A stretch of 48,641 bases of DNA. Origin: an uncultured Desulfococcus sp. GTDB lineage: Bacteria > Desulfobacterota > Desulfobacteria > Desulfobacterales > Desulfococcaceae. Of this stretch, positions 25,233-31,766 are shown piece after piece. Location: positions 1 through 48,641 of the forward strand of contig CAJXSB010000002.1 of NCBI GenBank assembly GCA_913060435.1. The letters are read 5' to 3'. Made by a program: the position numbers and the translations under genes. Numbering within the stretch: the first letter of the stretch is position 1; the number at the start of each line of letters is the position of its first letter. The notes under the pieces are model-generated. The model had not been told where the DNA came from and made no database searches. It was given only the letters and a program-made list of their open reading frames with translations.

Positions 25233-27023
25233 ATGCCGTCCGGCGTGAAACCCGCCAGAGCGACTGCCAGGGAGCCCGCCAGAGAGCCAACCAGAGAGAT
25301 TGACCGGCTCCGGCGCCTGATCCTGGGGCGCGAGCAGGACGAACTCCGGGGCGTGACGGCGCGCCTCGACGATCCGGAGCGCCGGGCCGGCGAGATCGCC
25401 CGCGTGCTGCCCGAGGCCCTGGCCCAAAGCGCCCAAAGCGACCGGACCGGCTCCCGGCTGGGGGCCGCCCTTGCGCCCACGGTACAGGAGCTCGTCGACG
25501 AGGCGTTCCAACGCGACCGGGAGGGGTTGGTCAACAGCCTCTATCCCATCATGGGGCCCGCCATCCGGAAGGCCATTGCCGAGGCCATCCGGCGGATGCT
25601 CCAGGGGCTGAACCAGGCCCTGGAAAAGAGCGTCTCCGTCCAGGGGGTGCTCTGGCGGATCGAGGCGGCGAGAACCGGCAGGCCTTTTGCCGAGATCGTC
25701 CTGCTCCACAACCTCATCTACCGCGTCGAGCAGGTCTTTCTCATCCACCGGGAGAGCGGGGTTCTGCTGCTCCACGGGGTGGGAGCCTCCGAGGTGGTCC
25801 AGGATGCGGACATGGTCTCGGCCATGCTCACGGCCATCCAGGATTTTATCCGGGACTCCTTCCAGTCGTCGGGGGACGACACCCTCGACACCATCCAGAT
25901 GGGGGACGTGACCCTCTACATCGAGCAGGGGCCGGCACTGGTCCTGGCCGCCGTGGTCCGGGGCAGCGCCCCGGCATCCCTGCGGGATGTTTTCCAGTCG
26001 GTCCTGGAGCGGATCCATCTCGAACAGGCGTCGGCCATCGCGAAGTTTTCCGGGGACACCGACCCCTTTGAGCCGAGCCGGCCGCTCCTGGAAAGCTGCC
26101 TCGAGGCCCGCTTCAAAAAGAAGCGCACATCTCCCGTCCTGTGGATCGTCGCTGCACTGCTGCTGGCGGGTGCCGGGATGTGGGGATACCGGGCCGTGCT
26201 CGACCATGTTCACTGGCGCCGCTACCTCGACGCCCTTTCGGCCCAGCCGGGGATCGTCGTCGCGTCGGCGGAGTCCGGCTTTCGCACCCGGCGGGTGGTC
26301 GGCTTCCGGGACCCCCTGGCTGCGGATCCCAGGGCGCTGCTGGCCGACCACGGTCTCCCGGCGGATGCCGTCGACGCGGCATGGGAGCCCTATTTTGCCC
26401 TCGACCCCGTGCTGGTCCTGGAGCGGGCCCAACATCACCTCCAGCCGCCGGCGGGAGTGCAACTCCGGCTCGACGGCGGGGTGCTCCGGATCGAAGGGAC
26501 GGCCCCGGGGGCCTGGTGCGCGCGCCTGACGGGGCGCACCATCACGCTTCCGGGGGTGTTGGAACTGGATGCGACGCGGCTGGTCAATTCGGATCAGCTG
26601 CAGTTTCGCCGCTTGAAGCAGGAGGTCGAAGGTCTGCGCTTTTCATTTGAGAAAGGGCAGTCCGTTCTGTCGGCCTCGGAGCGTGCGCGGCTGTTGGATG
26701 CGGCCGAAAGGATCGACGCCCTCCTGGCCCTCGCCCCCCGGATCGGGCGCACGGTTGTCATCCACATATCGGGATATGCCGATCCCAGCGGGACATCCGA
26801 GCAGAACCTGAACATCTCCCGGGAGCGGGCCGACCATGTCCGGACGATCCTTGCCGGGCACGGCATCCCCCCATCCATAATGACGGTCCGCGGCAAAGGG
26901 GCCGCTGCAGCCGCGGACGACGGCGGACATCACCGGCGGGTGGAGATCGAGATCGACGACAGGCCCGGCATCGGCGGCAGGGCCCACGGCATCGGGAAGG
27001 CGGAAGGAACAGATGGCGATTAA
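25233..27023 (+). CDS. Membrane-spanning OmpA-domain protein with large cytoplasmic N-terminal domain
   Basis: This 596-residue protein has three parts. Residues 1-300 are a soluble domain with an RRLILGREQDELRG start and an unusual VLLHNLIYRVEQVFLIHR stretch, a recognisable but uncharacterised family domain. Residues 301-323 form one transmembrane helix (PVLWIVAALLLAGAGMW) preceded by KKK. After it come a BON-like region (about 330-455) and an OmpA peptidoglycan-binding domain at 465-575 (YADPSGTSEQNLNISRERAD). The positive charges before the helix place the N-terminus in the cytoplasm. It would thus link the cytoplasm to the cell wall. It starts 4 nt after the coiled-coil gene and overlaps the GTPase gene by 11 nt. 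No ribosome site is visible, so translation is probably coupled. Confidence 0.82.
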   Translation: MPSGVKPARATAREPAREPTREIDRLRRLILGREQDELRGVTARLDDPERRAGEIARVLPEALAQSAQSDRTGSRLGAALAPTVQELVDEAFQRDREGLVNSLYPIMGPAIRKAIAEAIRRMLQGLNQALEKSVSVQGVLWRIEAARTGRPFAEIVLLHNLIYRVEQVFLIHRESGVLLLHGVGASEVVQDADMVSAMLTAIQDFIRDSFQSSGDDTLDTIQMGDVTLYIEQGPALVLAAVVRGSAPASLRDVFQSVLERIHLEQASAIAKFSGDTDPFEPSRPLLESCLEARFKKKRTSPVLWIVAALLLAGAGMWGYRAVLDHVHWRRYLDALSAQPGIVVASAESGFRTRRVVGFRDPLAADPRALLADHGLPADAVDAAWEPYFALDPVLVLERAQHHLQPPAGVQLRLDGGVLRIEGTAPGAWCARLTGRTITLPGVLELDATRLVNSDQLQFRRLKQEVEGLRFSFEKGQSVLSASERARLLDAAERIDALLALAPRIGRTVVIHISGYADPSGTSEQNLNISRERADHVRTILAGHGIPPSIMTVRGKGAAAAADDGGHHRRVEIEIDDRPGIGGRAHGIGKAEGTDGD

Positions 27024-27516
27024 CAAGAAGGTCTGCATGCTGGGGCCGTTCGCCGTGGGGAAGACCTCCCTGGTCCGGCAGTTTGTCCACAGCATGTTTT
27101 CGGAAAAATACCAGACAACCATCGGCGTGAAAGTGGACAAGAAAACCCTCTCGGTGAGCGGAAAAACCCTGAATCTCATGCTCTGGGACATCCAGGGGGA
27201 GGATGAGCTCCACCAGATCAAGGTCTCCTACCTGAGGGGCGCCGCAGGCTGCCTGCTGGTGGCCGACGGCATGCGCCCGGAGACCCTTCAGGCGGTCCTG
27301 GAGATCCGCCGGACGGTCGAGGCTCACGTTGGGCCGTGCCCCTGTATCCTGGCGGTGAACAAGGCGGACCGGATCGAGGACTGGGTCGTGACCGATGGCG
27401 AGATCGCTTCGCTGAAATCCGAGGGGTGGCAGGTTATCCGGACCAGCGCCAAGACCGGCGAGGGGGTCGAGGACGCCTTCCAGCAGCTCTCCGAAATGCT
27501 GCTGGCCGAGGTATAG
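27013..27516 (+). CDS. Ras-superfamily small GTPase (Rab/Rup-like)
   Basis: This 167-residue protein is a stand-alone GTPase domain. Motifs are G1 GPFAVGKTS (11-19), switch I YQTTIG with Thr35/Thr36, G3 WDIQGEDE (58-65), G4 NKAD (116-119) and G5 TSAK (144-147). The catalytic Gln61 position of Ras is Glu63 here (DIQGE), a change common in prokaryotic Ras-like proteins and expected to slow or alter hydrolysis. There is no lipid-modification cysteine at the C-terminus. Its start overlaps the OmpA-domain gene by 11 nt, and its stop abuts the sigma-54 regulator ATG. It probably cycles between states that change the partner membrane protein, as MglA does in polarity control; that analogy is inference. 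Confidence 0.9.
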   Translation: MAINKKVCMLGPFAVGKTSLVRQFVHSMFSEKYQTTIGVKVDKKTLSVSGKTLNLMLWDIQGEDELHQIKVSYLRGAAGCLLVADGMRPETLQAVLEIRRTVEAHVGPCPCILAVNKADRIEDWVVTDGEIASLKSEGWQVIRTSAKTGEGVEDAFQQLSEMLLAEV

Positions 27517-28896
27517 ATGGCCCGCAGGGAGGAACGGTCCGAGAGCAGGACCCTCGAACGACTGATGGCGGCCCGGGAGCTCGGGTCCGTCCGGTTCGGC
27601 CGCGGCGGCCGGGTGCGACGGATCGATCCCATTGCTTCGGGCATCCTGAAGGGGATGGGGCAGCCCCACGGGGAGCGGGACATCTTCGACCTCTTTCCCG
27701 AGCTGGTGGGGAGCGAGGACGCCATCGAGGCGGTGCTCGACCACCAGGAGGAGGCGCTCCGGATCCCCTACGTCAACCGCGGAGACCAGGACGGCGGCGC
27801 CGGCTACCTCCACCTGTTCGTGTTCGCCGACGCCGATCCCGGCACGGGCCTCGTGGTGATCGAGAACGTCACCGATCGGGGGCGGATGTGGCAGGAGCTC
27901 AACCAGCACCGGTATGACCGGGTGCTGCGGCGCTACGGGCTCGACACGGCCGGCGGCGCCTCCCCCGAGGGGCTCTTGGGCGAGTCGCCCCTGCTCCAGG
28001 AGCTGCGGAAGAACATCCGGAAGATCGGCGGCGTTCCCTCCGCCACGGTCCTTCTCCTGGGGGAGACGGGCACCGGCAAGAGCCTGGCCGCCCACATGAT
28101 CCACGTTCGCTCCATGGCCGCGGACGCCCCCTTCGTGGAGATAAACTGTGCGGCACTGCCGGAGCACCTGGTGGAGGCCGAGCTCTTCGGGTATCAAAAA
28201 GGCGCCTTCACCGATGCCAAGACCGCCCGCGCCGGACTCCTCCAGGCGGCCGAGGGCGGCACCCTCTTCCTGGACGAGATCGGGGACATGGATCTCGCCC
28301 TCCAGGCCAAGCTCCTCTCGGTCATCGAAACCCGCCGGTACCGGCGCATCGGGAGCGACCAATCCCTGCCCTTCAAGGCCCGCATCATCGCGGCCACCCA
28401 CCGGAACCTGGAAGAGATGGTCCGGGAAAAAACCTTTCGGGAGGATCTCTACTACCGGCTCAACGTGGTGGTCTTCCAACTCCCCCCCCTCCGGGCGATG
28501 GCGGCGGACATCCCCGTCATCGCCCATCGGTTCATCGAAACCTACAACGCCGAATACCAGCGGCGCGTGGCGGGGCTGACCCCGGCCGCTGAAAAGCGCC
28601 TCACGGCCCACCAATGGCCGGGCAACATCCGCGAGCTCCGGAACTGCATCGAGCGGGCCATGATCTTCACGGAATCCGACCACATCGACGCCCGCGACAT
28701 CCTCCTCCCGACATCCCCCGCCGCCGAGAGCGCCGAAGGCCAGTGGGAGGTCCCGCCCCAGGGCATCCGCCTCGACGAGGTGGAGCGGCAGCTGATCCGC
28801 TCCGCCCTGGCCCGGACCGGCAACAACATCACCCGGGCCGCCAAGCTCCTGGGCATCTCCCGGGACACCCTCCGCTACCGGATGGGCAAGCTCTGA
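27517..28896 (+). CDS. Sigma-54-dependent transcriptional activator with PAS-like domain
   Basis: This 459-residue protein has an N-terminal PAS-like sensor (about 10-120), a central AAA+ domain and a Fis-type helix-turn-helix at about 425-455 (NNITRAAKLLGISRDTLRYR). AAA+ motifs are Walker A GETGTGKS (182-189), Walker B FLDEIGD (251-257), and WPGNIRELRN for the sensor II arginine. The sigma-54-contacting loop reads GAFTDA (229-234) instead of the strongly conserved GAFTGA. It follows the GTPase gene with no gap. It has no receiver domain, so the signal is sensed by the PAS domain or via the GTPase. Whether it controls this operon is unknown; I found no clear -24/-12 promoter upstream. Confidence 0.9.
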   Translation: MARREERSESRTLERLMAARELGSVRFGRGGRVRRIDPIASGILKGMGQPHGERDIFDLFPELVGSEDAIEAVLDHQEEALRIPYVNRGDQDGGAGYLHLFVFADADPGTGLVVIENVTDRGRMWQELNQHRYDRVLRRYGLDTAGGASPEGLLGESPLLQELRKNIRKIGGVPSATVLLLGETGTGKSLAAHMIHVRSMAADAPFVEINCAALPEHLVEAELFGYQKGAFTDAKTARAGLLQAAEGGTLFLDEIGDMDLALQAKLLSVIETRRYRRIGSDQSLPFKARIIAATHRNLEEMVREKTFREDLYYRLNVVVFQLPPLRAMAADIPVIAHRFIETYNAEYQRRVAGLTPAAEKRLTAHQWPGNIRELRNCIERAMIFTESDHIDARDILLPTSPAAESAEGQWEVPPQGIRLDEVERQLIRSALARTGNNITRAAKLLGISRDTLRYRMGKL

Positions 28897-29132
28897 GGCA
28901 TTGATTTTTCTCCACAGTTTTTCTTCATGACGTAACTCGAGTTTCATCACCCGGTGGGCTCCGGACCCGGAGGCCACCTCCATGCATCGTGCGAGTGAAG
29001 CCGAAAGCCGGGTTTGGTGATTTGCAGCCGCGGAGGGCGCTTTCCGGTCTTTGATCCGGAAGCGGTTGGTGCCATAGGGCATGACCCCACCATCGACAAC
29101 CATTCATTATGGATAACAGGAAAGAGAAAATC

Positions 29133-29528
29133 ATGTGCTGTAGCAAAAAGTCCGTTCGCAATGCCGTATTGGCGCTCTTTTCGATGTGTTTTCTTGTTTT
29201 GGTCGTTCACCCGGTGAACGCGCGTATCACGCCGCAGGGCGGCAGCCAGATGATGGTCGACAATACTGCGGTGGCGTTCCGCGGCGTCGCGTCCGATTAT
29301 TCGAACGCGGGTGAATCGACATGGTACTATACGGACGGCTCCGTCAACTATATGCCCGACGACGGCTTTTGCGGCGAGGACTCCTTCGTCTACGAGATCT
29401 CGGACGGCGCGCTCACGGATCGGGCGAAGGTCACCATCGCCGTGGCCTGTCCCGCCAACCTGCCGCCGAAGCTCAAGGATGACACCTACAGTGCGATGTT
29501 GAACCTGCCGCCGGGCGCCGTCCCCTGA
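29133..29528 (+). CDS. Secreted Ig-like protein, probably truncated
   Basis: The ATG at 29133 follows AGGAAAGAG and gives 131 residues with a signal peptide (VLALFSMCFLVLVVHPVNA). One complete cadherin/Ig-like repeat is seen (DNTAVAFRGVASDY, then VNYMPDDGFCGEDSFVYEIS and AKVTIAVAC) with two cysteines that could pair. The last residues, PPKLKDDTYSAMLN, look like the beginning of another such repeat that stops after about ten residues. The dispersed repeat copy A lies 26 nt after the stop. It may be the stump of a longer surface protein cut by rearrangement, or a short stand-alone secreted protein. Confidence 0.6.
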   Translation: MCCSKKSVRNAVLALFSMCFLVLVVHPVNARITPQGGSQMMVDNTAVAFRGVASDYSNAGESTWYYTDGSVNYMPDDGFCGEDSFVYEISDGALTDRAKVTIAVACPANLPPKLKDDTYSAMLNLPPGAVP

Positions 29529-29553
29529 GGGCGGCCTGGCAAATAATACCGCC

Positions 29554-29605
29554 CCCGGAGAACACCTCATATCCATCGCGTCAACGAATCTATAGTTGGG
29601 TTAAC
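29554..29605 (+). repeat. Dispersed repeat, copy A
   Basis: It starts with CCCGGAGAACACCTC (29554-29568), identical to 41087-41101, and goes on through ATCCATCGCGTCAACGAA (29571-29588), AGTTGGG and TTAACA. Spacing matches copy B within a base or two. The middle also matches copy C at 14536-14553 in 17 of 18 positions. Confidence 0.6.
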
Positions 29606-29729
29606 ATCCTCAAATCGCGATTTTTTCACTCGGCTCCTGGTTCCAGGAGGATGCCAGCATGGGCCATACCAGGGAATGGCCAAGTTCGTGGTGCAAGACC
29701 ATGGCGGCCTTTGCCGCGCCTGCGCAGAG

Positions 29730-29764
29730 GGGGGATATCGCCCACCTGTACGGGCATATCCCCC
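29730..29764. repeat. Strong stem-loop, 13 pairs with one bulge
   Basis: GGGGGATAT (29730-29738), one unpaired C, GCCC (29740-29743), an 8-nt loop, GGGC (29752-29755) and ATATCCCCC (29756-29764) fold into a long stem. There is no T-tract. It could be part of a structured RNA or an operator. Confidence 0.6.
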
Positions 29765-29994
29765 GATGCTTACTGCATGTCCCATCGGCCCTGCGAGGCT
29801 GTGGGAGATAAACTATCTAAGATTACAGGAGATTCATGAACTTCTATGAATGTCAACGCCTCTTGGCATCATTCTTGATCTAATGTGCCCGCAGACGGCA
29901 ATTTTTATCACGGCGAAGGACAAGGCCGACGGCTGGTTCCTGGACCGGCTCTCCCGGTAGGCCCGTCCATCTGACAAAAGCCTGACCCTGGAAG

Positions 29995-30035
29995 GCGGGG
30001 CTTCGGTCGCCATTCATCCGAAGTCGGGGCCCCGC
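29995..30035. repeat. Stem-loop with internal bulge
   Basis: GCGGGG-CTTCGG (29995-30006) pairs with CCGAAG (30018-30023) and CCCCGC (30030-30035), with a six-base bulge TCGGGG between the right half-stems. It lies about 110 nt upstream of mscS and ends in CTTTCC, which is too short a T-run for a confident terminator. Confidence 0.5.
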
Positions 30036-30057
30036 TTTCCCCATGTTTCTTCAAACC

Positions 30058-30094
30058 GGCAGCGCATCGGTTTCACCCGAACCGATGCGCTGCC
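30058..30094. promoter_or_regulatory. Perfect 15-bp stem-loop in the mscS leader
   Basis: GGCAGCGCATCGGTT (30058-30072), loop TCACCCG, AACCGATGCGCTGCC (30080-30094) is a perfect inverted repeat. It ends 47 nt before the mscS ATG and leaves the ribosome site free. No U-run follows, so it is probably not an intrinsic terminator. It may stabilise the mRNA, bind a protein or terminate in a condition-dependent manner. Confidence 0.6.
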
Positions 30095-30141
30095 ATGAAC
30101 GATCCAAACAGAGCAGAAAGTACAGAAAGGAAACCCTCATC

Positions 30142-30969
30142 ATGAACAACATCGACGTATCCGCGCTCCTGGCAAAGGTCTATGAACTCCTCACGGTCTA
30201 CGGGCTCCGCATCATCGCAGCGCTGGCCATCTTCGTCATCGGGCGGTGGGTGGCCAAGGGGATCCGGAGCCTCCTGGGCCGGGTCATGGCCAAGAACGGC
30301 GTGGACGAAACCCTCACCACCTTTGTCTGCAACCTCAGCTATGTCGCCCTCCTGGTTTTCGTCATCGTGGCGGCCCTCAACCAGCTGGGGATCCAGACGG
30401 CCTCCTTTATCGCCGTGATCGGTGCCGCCGGCCTGGCCGTCGGCCTCGCCCTCCAGGGCTCCCTCTCCAACTTCGCGGCGGGGGTGCTCATGATCATCTT
30501 CCGTCCCTTCAAGGTCGGCGACTATGTTGAAGGCGGTGGTACCGCCGGGACGGTCGAGGAGATCCAGATCTTCGTCACCCAGCTCAAGACCCCGGACAAC
30601 AAGACCATCATCGTCCCCAACGCCAAGATGATGAGCGACAACATCGTCAACTACTCCACCAAGGGAACCCGGCGCGTGGACATGACCTTCGGCATCGGCT
30701 ATGGCGATGACATCGACAAGGCCCGCCAGGTCATCATGCGGATTATCGAGAAGGATGCGCGGGTCATGAAGGATCCTGCGCCGGTGGTGCTCCTTTTGGA
30801 GCTGGCGGACAGCAGCGTCAATTTCGCCGCCCGCTTCTGGACCTCGGCGGGCGACTACTGGGGCGCTTATTTCGATACCATGGAGGCGGTGAAGAAGCAC
30901 TTCGACGCCGAAAACATCAGCATCCCCTTCCCCCAGCGGGATGTGCACGTCTACAACCACGTCAGTTAA
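30142..30969 (+). CDS. mscS: Small-conductance mechanosensitive channel
   Basis: ATG at 30142 follows AAAGGAAA and gives 275 residues, close to E. coli MscS (286). Three membrane helices are visible in the first 125 residues. The pore-lining third helix has the Gly/Ala-rich pattern GAAGLAVGLALQGSLSNFAAG, followed by the beta-domain start FRPFKVGDYVE. The vestibule region includes VPNAKMMSDNIVNYS and the end IPFPQRDVHV, both typical. It opens upon membrane tension and releases solutes during hypo-osmotic shock. A perfect stem-loop lies in its leader. The GGDEF-like gene follows 120 nt downstream on the same strand. Confidence 0.95.
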   Translation: MNNIDVSALLAKVYELLTVYGLRIIAALAIFVIGRWVAKGIRSLLGRVMAKNGVDETLTTFVCNLSYVALLVFVIVAALNQLGIQTASFIAVIGAAGLAVGLALQGSLSNFAAGVLMIIFRPFKVGDYVEGGGTAGTVEEIQIFVTQLKTPDNKTIIVPNAKMMSDNIVNYSTKGTRRVDMTFGIGYGDDIDKARQVIMRIIEKDARVMKDPAPVVLLLELADSSVNFAARFWTSAGDYWGAYFDTMEAVKKHFDAENISIPFPQRDVHVYNHVS

Positions 30970-31089
30970 GGCGGCAGGTTCGGCGGCGCGACACCCCTTC
31001 AGGATCGGCCTGCTGGCAGCTGGAATGCCTGCGGTCCTTCCGGGGGGGGCGCCGCCGGATTGAAAACGCCATTAAGAAAGAGGTGAACC

Positions 31090-31635
31090 ATGAAAATGCT
31101 GAACCGCTGGAAAATTCCCTGCCGGCCCGAAAACCGAACGCCCGGCGGCGTTCATTCCCGAATGCGGTTTCGTGAAATCCTGGAAAGAGAGCGGCTGCGG
31201 ACCTATCGGAGCGGCAGCGTGTTTTCGCTCCTCTTTTTCGATGTGGAGAGGTCTGACACCGGGCCGCTTCGTGGGAGGTTTGTCAAATATCTCAAGGTGC
31301 GCCTTCGCGCCACGGATGAAATCGGATGGCATGAAGACCACCGCCTCAGCATCATGCTGCCGGATACCGATGAATCCGGATCCCTCGCCCTGGCCGGGGA
31401 GATCACACGGAAGATGAACCATGAGGTTGCCTTGAAGAAGGTGATGGTTCATTCCAGGCGCGAAAACTTCGAAATATCCCTCCGGCCGGCGGTTTCCCAC
31501 GGCATTATCCAATATGAGATCCTGAAGCCGCCGAAAGCCGAATATCTTCGGCGCGCGCGCGGCGGAGGATCGTCGCCGGCGGGGCCGGCCCATGGGCGAC
31601 GGGACGGCGCGCGCCGATCATCCTGCTGGGATTGA
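31090..31635 (+). CDS. Degenerate GGDEF-like (nucleotide-cyclase fold) protein
   Basis: The ATG follows GAGGTG and gives 181 residues. The body resembles a GGDEF domain in layout: an N-terminal helix with RERLRTYRSGS, a strand FSLLFFDVER, then VRLRATDEIGWHEDHRLSIMLPDTDESG, ending in SHGII. The catalytic GG(D/E)EF motif itself is replaced by HEDHRL, so cyclase activity is not expected. Similar degenerate modules occur beside exopolysaccharide genes. The C-terminal 30 residues are Arg/Gly-rich and probably disordered. There is no membrane segment. It may bind a nucleotide or a partner; the family call is tentative. Confidence 0.5.
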   Translation: MKMLNRWKIPCRPENRTPGGVHSRMRFREILERERLRTYRSGSVFSLLFFDVERSDTGPLRGRFVKYLKVRLRATDEIGWHEDHRLSIMLPDTDESGSLALAGEITRKMNHEVALKKVMVHSRRENFEISLRPAVSHGIIQYEILKPPKAEYLRRARGGGSSPAGPAHGRRDGARRSSCWD

Positions 31636-31766
31636 GCCACCCTGCGCACCTTCAGCGCCTTTGAGACCGGTGCATTCCATTGGTCGGTGATGCCGTTGTT
31701 CCCTGCGGGATTCCTGCCCGATGCGGCATCGATGCCACGCCTTGATGCCGCCCGTCCCGGCAATCT

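Larger units (their letters stand above)
29529..30141. other. Hairpin-rich non-coding stretch before mscS
   Basis: No gene is convincingly supported in these 613 nt. It holds dispersed repeat copy A (29554-29605) and three strong inverted repeats at 29730-29764, 29995-30035 and 30058-30094. A 45-codon frame beginning at 29659, with AGGAGG upstream, gives an unrecognised Cys- and Pro-containing sequence. A frame near 29880-29960 reads FITAKDKADGWFLDRL and could be a gene remnant. Both are too weak to call. Confidence 0.55.

Noticed and set aside
29659-29796. 45-codon frame with AGGAGG upstream in the hairpin-rich region
   Set aside because: Its coding sequence spans a 13-bp stem-loop and shows no conserved pattern; not enough to call a gene.
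30970-31089. Riboswitch upstream of the GGDEF-like gene
   Set aside because: An 8-bp closing stem (GGCGGCGC/GCGCCGCC) is present, but the conserved bases of the c-di-GMP riboswitch classes are not seen.
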